From Gnetum montanum (taxonomy: Eukaryota > Streptophyta > Gnetopsida > Gnetales > Gnetaceae): 26,460 bases of DNA. The notes beneath the pieces are model-generated. The model searched no databases. It was not told the origin of the DNA and worked only from the letters and a program-made list of their open reading frames with translations. The stretch is from contig MNCI01009439.1 in assembly GCA_015680685.1 (NCBI GenBank), positions 376,320 through 402,779 of the forward strand, given 5' to 3'. How positions within the stretch are numbered: position 1 is the stretch's first letter; the number at the start of each line of letters is the position of its first letter. Positions 19,470-26,460 of this stretch are shown here, one piece after another. The translations under genes and the position numbers were made by a program.

Positions 19470-20652
19470 GAAATACCAGAAGGGCTAGATGTTAAAAAGA
19501 AACAACAGCTTCTCCACCTAGTTAAACATTTCATGAAAATTAATGGACATCTTTACAAGGTATGTTCCAATGGCTTGGTTCGATGGTGTGTTCCTGACGT
19601 AGATCAATTACAAGTTCTCCAATATGCTCATGAGGGCCTTTGTGGGGGTCATTATGCTAGGAGACAAACAACCATTAAAACCTTGCCTGTAGGATATTAT
19701 TGGCCTACATTATTCTGGGATGCCCATTGTTTTATCTAATCTTGTGAGTGCTGCCAAAGTGATGGGGGAATGACTGCTAGAATGGAGGGTCCACAACAAT
19801 GGATTCAACCCTTAGAACCATTCAACATATGGAATATTAATTTTATGGGGCCTATTACATTGATGTCAAATGGAAAAGCATGCATTTTTATTGTTGTTAA
19901 CTATTTTACAAAATGGGCAAAAGTAGCCACCGTTACTAATTGTACATCATCTACTACTGCATGATTTGTTCAACAACAAATTTTAAACAAGTTTGGCATG
20001 CCTTGTGCACTTATTTCTAATAATGGTACACATTTTATAGGTGCAAATTTTTGGAAGTTAATGCAACGCTTAGGAGTGGAGCATAAATTAACTACACCAT
20101 ATCATCCTTAAGTGAATGGTCAAGCCAAAGTCACCAATAGGGAAATCACAAAAATTTTGACACAAACCATTAGCAAATATAGGAGAGACTGGAGCACCAA
20201 ATTGAACGATGCTCTTTGGGCCTACCGTTCCACATGGAAACTCCCTATAGGATATTCTCCCTATGAGTTAGTGTACGGTAAACTTCCAACACTTTCGATC
20301 CAAGCTAAGCTCTGTACACTATCTATAGCATGTAACCTTAACCTTGACCTTAGTTTAACATATAAATAATGGTTAATGAACCTTAACTTGCTAGAAGAAA
20401 ACTGGTTAGCCAGCTTGTCATCCAATGAATTGCATAAGGCTTTCAACAAATGACATCATGACTTAATAATTAGAAAAGTCAAATACCAACTAGGAGATAG
20501 GGTTCTTTATTGGAATCCCGCACATGTGCCACAATGAACTAAATTTCAAACACTGTGGGAAGGACCTTATATCATTCATGAAACTTTTCCTTCAGGGGCC
20601 ATGATGATCTATAAACCTGGAAGCCCAGATAAAAAAATATTGATCAACATCT
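19470..20652 (+). pseudogene. Integrase of the gypsy element, catalytic triad lost
   Basis: The HHCC zinc module runs from His (HEGLCGGHYARRQT, 19629) to CECC (19743-19754), with a TAA at 19737 inside. The catalytic core is recognisable by NFMGP (Asn at 19839), LISNNGTHF (Asn at 20019) and [11 protein letters not shown] (Lys at 20127). Relatives have DFMGP, ISDxGxHF and GQAExxNRE, so all three DDE residues are replaced, each by a single G-to-A change. TAA at 20109 replaces the Gln of YHPQ. The C-terminal GPY/F module reads YQLGDRVLYWN (about 20484-20516) and LWEGPYIIHE (about 20552-20581). No chromodomain follows. Confidence 0.85.
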
Positions 20653-20754
20653 AGCAAACCAAACCTTTCCATGAGCCCAAAATGGCTAGTACTAATACTA
20701 CCTCTATTGATGGACAACCCTACTCATTATTTTAGATCTCCTCCTTCCAACTCA

Positions 20755-20770
20755 GTTGTGGGGGAGATGG
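20755..20770 (+). other. Candidate purine-rich tract after pol
   Basis: gttgtgggggagatgg lies about 100 bp past the last integrase-like codons. It resembles a polypurine tract, but it is about 1 kb from the recognisable 3' LTR. It could be a secondary tract or coincidence. Confidence 0.3.
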
Positions 20771-21769
20771 CCACCAATGCTAATTATTCTAAGCCCTTAG
20801 TTTATTTTATTTTGTTTAGTTTTACACATTTCATTTTTACTTATTTTTGTTTTACACCATTGTTAACATTTTTATTATTTCTTTCTCTATTACATTTTGT
20901 TTGATTTACTTTCACTCATCACATAGTAACTGCTCATGATGGTGGGTTGTACTATAATGGTGTTGATTGCTAATGTTTGATTTTTACCTTTGACTTGTAA
21001 TGCCAATACTAAGATATGGTTTCTTTTGATAAAACATGCAATGAGTCCATGTCATCCATTCATCCATTCAACTCTATGGTCTTCCTTTATTTTGGAAGTG
21101 GATTGTCCCTTTTTTCTAATCAAACCTATTAATGATTTTGTGGCTTGGTATTCTTCAAACCAATGAATGATTCAAATGGATTGAAAAGGTTGTGACTTCA
21201 AGGGCATTTGATGCATTTGTGTTGGCTATTCTCTTGGATACTTGGTTTTTTTTCATAGGTTTTTTTCTATTCCATTGTCGACTAATATCAGGAAGTTGAA
21301 TGAATCAAATAAGTCTTTGCATGGTGTGGTTCCCACTCAAAAAAATGGTGGGAATTCAAAGAATACCCCTTAGATACAATAAAGGAATATGGGCTACAAG
21401 CACTAGTTATAGGCATTGGAAAGACATGTTACCCATGCCTGAAGGTTCCTTCTAAGTAAGGTCCTTTCTCACTTCCTACTTCTTTATTCTTCTCTTTTTG
21501 GAATTGTGGTTACTCTGTGAAAGCACTCTTGTTGCTTTAGGAGGATGGGTTGGTCAAGTGTGTTGATGCAAGGTCACTGGATGTGGTTAGTTTTAATCTA
21601 GAGTTGGACTGAATTTTATTAAGTCACCTTAACAACATAATACATACAGAACTTTACACAACCTTAGTTTTGGGATTCCATTCCATTCTCTCTTCTCTTC
21701 CATCTTGATTCCTATATTCTACCTCATTGTTGGTTTTATGATTAGTCTATATCTTACATCTTAATTTTA
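20771..21769 (+). other. Non-coding 3' internal region of the gypsy element
   Basis: About 1 kb between pol and the recognisable 3' LTR. A 77-codon ORF at 20671-20904 is a run of Phe/Leu-rich T-rich sequence without motifs. A small hairpin (ttcccac at 21330-21336 with gtgggaa at 21348-21354) is the only structure noted. Long 3' non-coding regions are common in Athila/Tat elements. No env-like gene is visible. Confidence 0.5.
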
Positions 21770-22541
21770 TGATGTTGGAGCTTGTCTTGTTGGCTATAAA
21801 TAAGAGAAAGGGGTGCTTGGTTTTGGGGGGATTTTTTACAGTCCCTTAGTTGAACTCTTGCAGTTTTTCTATTCCAAAGTTAGAATTATTTCTGAGTGCC
21901 CGTAGTAGGATTCATAGAGTGAACAGATCTTTATTCAAGCATCATGTACCTTAAGCACACCTTGTGTCTAAAAATAAAGACAAACTTTTTGATAAACCTT
22001 GCAACATTCAAAATAGCTTAATTATTATATTTAATGTTGTTTACTATTATTTGATTCTTTCAATAGTTAATTAATGTTATTTCCATAGAATTATTAATTA
22101 TCAATTATCAATGAATTAGCACACTTAGCATGACCACTTCGAGCATACATGGAACACTTGGTAACCTAGTAATGGCTAGCATTTGGTAATCCCAGTAGTG
22201 TTACACTGGTTTAGAATGTGTTTGTAGAGTGGGAACAGATGCTGGTGTTAGGATTTGATTCACATTAGAGTTATAAAACCCATTAGTTAATTAAATATTT
22301 TTATTGCACACACTTAGGAGACCAAGATAGAAAATATAAAAGAAAAACATAAAAATCATATACCTCAAGTTTACTTAACTATACAATTGTGCCTTACAAG
22401 TAAGCTTGGGAAGACAAAGACTACATAACTCATCCTTGTTCTACATAGGCACATAAGCACTTAATCCTCCAAGTTCAACCGAATCGCGCGTGAATGGTCA
22501 TATTCATATGGTTGGGTGTAGGGGTACCTCATCACTCATCA
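21770..22541 (+). repeat. 3' LTR of the gypsy element, 5'-truncated
   Basis: It aligns with 13632-14404 from atgatgttggagc to the terminal actcatca. The TATA box is at 21795-21802. The first 98 bp of the 5' LTR (13534-13631), including most of the phased GATATC array, have no match upstream of 21770. The 3' end is followed by the caagt duplication. Confidence 0.88.
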
Positions 22542-22546
22542 CAAGT
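22542..22546. repeat. Target-site duplication, right copy (caagt)
   Basis: Exact copy of 13529-13533, directly after the LTR end actcatca. Confidence 0.85.
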
Positions 22547-22559
22547 GTTAGTTTAAAAT

Positions 22560-24420
22560 ATTTTTATAATTTGCATTTTATGAAATGAAATAAAATAAAA
22601 TTTTATTATGTCTAAAGACCTATAGGATCTATTAGATAGGTATTACATTTTTATGACAAATAAAGATAGACAGTACAAATTGACCAAGTATCAATGGGGA
22701 CATCAAAAAAATCATATAGGTATTTTGCTAAAATATTATAATGCTATTTCAAATAGGTAGTCATAACACTATACATAACTACATGTAACTCATCTCCAAG
22801 GGTTTCTGATTTGCACAACCTACAAATGTGCTCTTCTTAGGGGAGTTGAATCCATTTTCAACTTTTAATTCTAAGATGATGAAAACTTAAGTAAATCTTA
22901 CTAATAGCATTCTGATACTTGATTGAAATAGAAAATGAGAGATAGTGAGCTTCTATGTCTAGTTTATTAGATCTAATGTGGTGTAAATAAAATTGCCTCT
23001 TTCTTTTCACATTAGATCACATTTGTGTTAAACCTTCTGCTTAACTAGTTGGTGAATATGATTAGGATTTTACTACATGTCCTCCTAAGAGATATGCCAT
23101 TTTCTCAACCATTGCATCCCCTAAAAATACCAACAATGATCTCACAAATCCTCAAGAATTACTTTAGAAAATTTGTGTTTCCTTGAGAAATGTGAGCTAC
23201 AAGTATATGTAATGAATTAGCATAAGGATTCTACTTCTAAAGGTAATAAATCACATTCAAATAATAACATTAAGGTTTTTGCATCTTCATCTTTAACTCA
23301 TCCATAAATTTTTTTTTTGTACTTTTTCAATATCTTTCACAAGTTTAGCATTGAGTCTAAGTCCCCAAACAAGACATTCAAAAAATACAATAGGATAAAG
23401 ATAGTCTGAAATTTTTTTTTCTAGCCTTCCAAGCCCAAAATTTTAAATCTTTGTACTTGTTTTTGAAAACATATACAACCTTGAAACTTTCTATTATTTT
23501 TTCTTTGATACACTTCCCCCACATGTAAGTATCCATATAAATGAGACCTAAATATTTAAAACAATTTACTATTTACACATTAGTACCTTTAAATTGAAAG
23601 TTATAACAACTATTTCTTGTACCCTAGATCATTAATTTGGTTTTATCTACATTAAATTGAATGCCAAATGAATAAGAATAATTTTATAAAATTTGCAACA
23701 TATTTTGCATACCTTTTATAGCAGTGGAGATCAAGGTAGCATCATTTATAAATAAAAGAAGATTTAATACTTAGGATCCAATTTTGATAGTATGACTATC
23801 TTACTTGTTGCACAATTATTTCTGCATTTCATCAATAAAGATACCAAAGGGAGTTAGAGAAAGTGGACAACCTTGCTTAACTTCAATTTTGTTATAAAAT
23901 TGAAATTTTTTCTTTGAATTGCTATTTATAATTTCAATAATTACTTCCTCATATAGTCTTTAAGTTGTTGTAATCAAATTAGAGCAGAGGTCAAATTTTT
24001 GCAAATGCAACCATAGTGAAATGTCGAAGAGTAACTAAGTAATCAATAGTGGGGTGATTTTTTTTGAAACCTACTTAACACCGTACCCTGACTTTGTTTC
24101 CTTTAGCCCAGGAATTAATTCTCCTTTCTAGTAGAGTGCCTAATAGCTTAGCATAAATATTACTCATAATGATTATTTGATAATTTTTCATATTATTTTT
24201 ATCTCCTTTTTTATAGAATAAGATAGTTTTACTAGTTTTGTAGTGTTGCTTTAATCCTTGCTTTATTGCTGAATTTGATTTTTGTCAAATCTCTCTATGA
24301 ATAGAAAATCTCACCCACTTTAATAGTTCTACATATAAACCATCTAAATCTACAACTTTGTCAAATGATAGCCTTTTAATACCCTCTTTGACTTCTTCAA
24401 AAGTAAATTAGAAAGATGTC
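22560..24420 (-). pseudogene. LINE B: 5'-truncated second copy of the non-L1 LINE (RT)
   Basis: Minus-strand order: FTFEEVKEGIKRLSFDK (about 24405-24355), TSKTILFYKKGDKNN (about 24240-24195), NIYAKLLGTLLERRIN (about 24165-24115), VGFKK, KQGCPL (23861-23878), FGIFIDEM, FIND (23741-23752) replacing the catalytic box, MQNMLQIL, YLGLIYMD, ARKKNFR, and near the 3' end EEHICRLCKSETLGDELH (about 22847-22795). These match LINE A motif by motif and in orientation. Endonuclease is missing: recognisable sequence starts just upstream of RT at about 24420. The first catalytic Asp has become Asn. Numerous stops and frame changes show great age. Confidence 0.75.
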
Positions 24421-24780
24421 TTTCGCCTTCCATCAGAGGTAGCGGCCACAACAGGATAGCCACAACCTTCTTAGCCATTGCGTGCACCTGAAGCTGGTGA
24501 AGGTCCTTCAGACCTTAATAACCTCCACTGCCTAGGACTATTTAATCTTCTCAACCATCTTCATGTCATTAGAGGATGTGTTTTTGAGTTTGAGTAGTCA
24601 TATCATGGTGTTCAATTTTGTGTCATGAACACCACAAATTTTGTAATGATGTCGATGTGGACACTTGGGCACTTAGTTTTGTTATGTCAATTTGTTGTGT
24701 CAAGTGTTAGTTAATAATCCCATACCTTCCCAATTTTTTGAAGGAACTTGAGAATGAGTTTTCATTTAGTCATGTGCGTA
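24421..24780. other. Unassigned stretch between LINE B and an LTR
   Basis: 360 bp with no coding motif. It contains gtcgatgtggacac (24651-24664), close to gtcgatggacac in the adjacent LTR (24803-24814), and a few tgtca words. It may be decayed 3' internal sequence of a gypsy element, or unrelated DNA. Confidence 0.35.
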
Positions 24781-25671
24781 TGATGAAGTGTCAAAGTGTC
24801 ATGTCGATGGACACCCATCAATGTGATGTTGCCTCGTCGATGTAGTGTTTGTTGCATTTATGAGGCCCTATTGACATATATCCACAATAAATTCTATAAA
24901 TACGTGCTCACCCATCATGTTTATGGCATGTCTGGTCATAGTTGTAGTAGAGCTATTGCAATTTTATCATTTGAGAGTTAGAATATTTTTCTAAGTGCTC
25001 GCTGTAGGAGTCAGAAAGTGTATGGATCTTTATTTGAGCACTAATGTACCTAAGCATAGGAGTGTGAATGGAAATAAAGATAATCCTTTTGATAAACCTT
25101 ACAACACTTGGAAATAGATTAATTATTTATTTATGCATTCAATGTTTTATGTGATTTCCTTTAATGCTTTAAGTAATTAAATAATTAATTAAGTTAAACT
25201 AAACTAAATTAGCCTAGACTAAGTAGCAATTAATTAAGCACATAAGTTTGACCACTTCAAGCATATGCTTGACACTTGGTAATCCCAGTAACACTTAACG
25301 TTTAGTATCCTAGTAGCGCTAAACATGCTCAAGATGTGTATGGTAAGTGGGACCGAATGCTTATGTTAGGATTAGTTAGGTGTAGTTAGTTAGATTGAAT
25401 TAGCAATTAAATTACTTCATTCCTTTCATTCTTTATTTTTAGCATCCAAAACATAAAACATAAAAATAATAAAAATTATACACCTCAATCACACTTAACT
25501 GTACCTTTTCATATCGTAAGTATAATTGGAAAGACAATGAATAACTATTAGGGAAAGTTCACTTCCTAGAGGTTAGTGTATCAAAAGACAGAGTCCATAG
25601 AATTTGACTGGATTGCATGTGAATGCTTAGTGATTTGTATGGTTGAGTGTAGGGGTACTCGCCACTCATCA
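24781..25671 (+). repeat. LTR of the gypsy family, probably solo
   Basis: 891 bp from tgatgaag to ccactcatca. It follows the family LTR throughout: TATAAATA at 24895-24902, gagagttagaat, cataagtttgaccacttc then agcatatgcttgacac, ggtaatcccagtaacac, and gttgagtgtaggggtac at the end. No PBS follows at 25672 and the flanking pentamers differ (gcgta, aaagc). It is either a solo LTR whose duplication has decayed or the 3' LTR of a fragmentary element. Confidence 0.8.
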
Positions 25672-25900
25672 AAAGCTTCTATGATTGTAGATCTTGTGTG
25701 CTTTTCTATTCTTTCAAGATTAAGTTCAATTTTATTTTCCTTTACCTTAGCTTCAAGTTCTAGTAATTTCAACACAATTTGCTCATTGTCCTTTGGAGCA
25801 ATGCTAGTATTCATTTCCCCTTATATCTTCTCTTCGAGGATTGATAACCTTCAAAGAAATTATTTGTTTTGTTCATGGATTTCATCTAGTAATAAATGCT
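25672..25900 (-). pseudogene. Coding-like relic of unknown origin
   Basis: On the minus strand one frame reads HLLLDEIHEQNK, RLSILEEKI, then from an ATG at 25812-25814 MNTSIAPKDNEQIVLKLLE and AKVKENKIELNLERIEKHTR. It is broken by three stops upstream of the ATG and runs into the LTR at 25671. The Leu/Glu/Lys spacing suggests a coiled coil. The open frame continues into the LTR by chance. I do not recognise the family; a gag-like or other retroelement N-terminus is possible. Confidence 0.35.
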
Positions 25901-26308
25901 TTGTGGATATAAAGTAAAAGATGAACACAATTTGGTAGAGAGGAATGCACATGTAGGTTATGTGGATCAAGAGATTTTAAGGATGAACATCATATTTTAA
26001 ATTTACTACTCTTAGATTAAACATTTTAGATAAAAAATATTATTATATCTAGTGCTAGTTATCACTTCGTTTAGAGTCGATATTTAACTTTTATGATATA
26101 AATGTAATGCTTGTGCAATAGATCATTTGGATCCTTGGACTTAATACTAGCTTAGTTATATATTTGTGATATATATCTATAATTTTCCTAAACAAATATT
26201 CTTTGTTAACAAGTAATAAGGTATTTGCATCTATATACTAACTTGATTAAAATAAAATAAAACATTTACAATAAAGAACTCTTTAATTATTATACCTTTC
26301 ATAGATTG
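25901..26308. other. Gene-free AT-rich stretch
   Basis: About 400 bp, AT-rich, with dense stops in all frames and no repeat or motif that I can identify, up to the start of the terminal LTR. Confidence 0.35.
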
Positions 26309-26460
26309 TGATGAGTGGCGAGGTACCCCTACACTCAACCATACGAAACGAGCGTAGCATGGGTGATCTAGTCAAACTTCGCAGACTAAATGCCTAAACG
26401 CTGCAAGGAACACTTGGGGTTAATTAATCGTTGTCTTCCTAGACTTACTTGTTGTTGTCA
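26309..26460 (-). repeat. LTR of the gypsy family, cut by the window edge
   Basis: It starts tgatgagtggcgaggtaccc and aligns with the reverse complement of the end of the 5' LTR at 14404 (ctacac.caaccatacgaa, then cgttgtcttcc). On the minus strand the sequence after the LTR end is caatctatgaaagg, not a PBS, so this is a 3' or solo LTR rather than a 5' LTR. The rest lies right of the window. Confidence 0.8.

Larger units (their letters stand above)
13534..22541 (+). mobile_element. Ty3/gypsy element of Athila/Tat type, near full length, decayed
   Basis: 9,008 bp between identical caagt duplications. Order: 5' LTR, tRNA-Asp-type PBS, gag, protease, RT, RNase H, integrase, about 1 kb of non-coding 3' sequence, shortened 3' LTR. 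The RT-before-integrase order defines Ty3/gypsy. I see no chromodomain, and the PBS and the YP..DSKWVSP motif point to Athila/Tat. Over the shared 773 bp the two LTRs differ by roughly 45-50 positions by eye (about 6%), mostly transitions, so the insertion is old. Coding is in one frame up to about 18353 and in the next frame from 18354, with many stops. The element could only move with proteins supplied by relatives. Confidence 0.92.

Noticed and set aside
20671-20904. Env-like or membrane protein gene after integrase
   Set aside because: The Phe/Leu-rich 77-codon reading comes from T-rich non-coding sequence. Its first half overlaps the end of pol in another frame, and it has no signal or conserved motif.
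21330-21354. Hairpin ttcccac/gtgggaa as a terminator or regulatory RNA
   Set aside because: A 7 bp stem with an 11 nt loop is expected by chance in sequence of this length, and nothing near it supports a function.
13534-22541. Endogenous pararetrovirus (caulimovirid) instead of a retrotransposon
   Set aside because: It has LTRs, a 5 bp target duplication, a gag core, an integrase with HHCC and GPY/F modules, and RT before integrase, all of which fit Ty3/gypsy. No movement protein is visible.
10100-24420. LINE A and LINE B as one LINE split by the gypsy insertion
   Set aside because: Both contain the same RT motifs (KQGCP, catalytic box, EEHIC), so they are two copies and not two halves.
25576-25917. 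Plus-strand 113-codon ORF spanning the LTR end
   Set aside because: It crosses the LTR boundary at 25671 and is Ser/Phe/Ile-rich without motifs, which is best explained as chance.

Overview
The window looks like repeat-dominated nuclear DNA from a land plant with a large, transposon-rich genome. A gymnosperm is my best guess, but nothing in the sequence proves it. I find no intact host gene, tRNA, rRNA or CRISPR array. Everything recognisable is retroelement, and every coding stretch carries in-frame stops, frameshifts or lost catalytic residues. Most of the window is AT-rich. The first 2.5 kb, a LINE, is conspicuously GC-rich.

Layout. (1) 1-2615, + strand: the 3' part of a plant L1-type LINE. 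It has the RT C-terminal half with a YVDD box, a zinc-binding RT domain, a long C-terminal extension, a 3' UTR and a poly(A). It ends inside (2) 2616-6034, - strand: the gag half, primer-binding site and 5' LTR of a Ty3/gypsy element whose pol would lie left of the window. A second LINE tail (3688 to about 3913, - strand) also sits in that gag. (3) About 6289-7202, + strand: a very decayed LTR of the same gypsy family. (4) 7918-9501, - strand: a compact LTR element with copia-type signals, about 470-490 bp LTRs, a 623 bp non-coding interior and a perfect 5 bp target duplication (gcctc). (5) About 10100-13144, - strand: a decayed EN-RT LINE of a lineage unlike the L1 copy. (6) 13534-22541, + strand: a 9.0 kb Ty3/gypsy element of Athila/Tat type, flanked by a perfect caagt duplication. 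It has a 5' LTR, a tRNA-Asp-type PBS, gag, protease, RT, RNase H, integrase and a shortened 3' LTR. (7) About 22560-24420, - strand: a second, 5'-truncated copy of the non-L1 LINE. (8) 24781-25671, + strand, and 26309 to the window end, - strand: two more LTRs of the gypsy family, facing each other across a 637 bp gap that holds a coding-like relic.

The gypsy family is represented by five loci (six LTRs). Its gene order gag-PR-RT-RH-IN, the lack of a recognisable chromodomain, and a PBS resembling the complement of tRNA-Asp point to the Athila/Tat side of Ty3/gypsy. Three of its LTRs carry a 14-bp-phased array of GATATC-like hexamers upstream of the TATA box, a cis structure that ordinary annotation would miss. 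Other points of interest are the C-terminal extension of the L1 LINE, loss of all three integrase catalytic acids by G-to-A changes, a 3' LTR lacking its first 98 bp despite a clean target duplication, and two different LINE bodies sharing the same terminal 56-58 bp.
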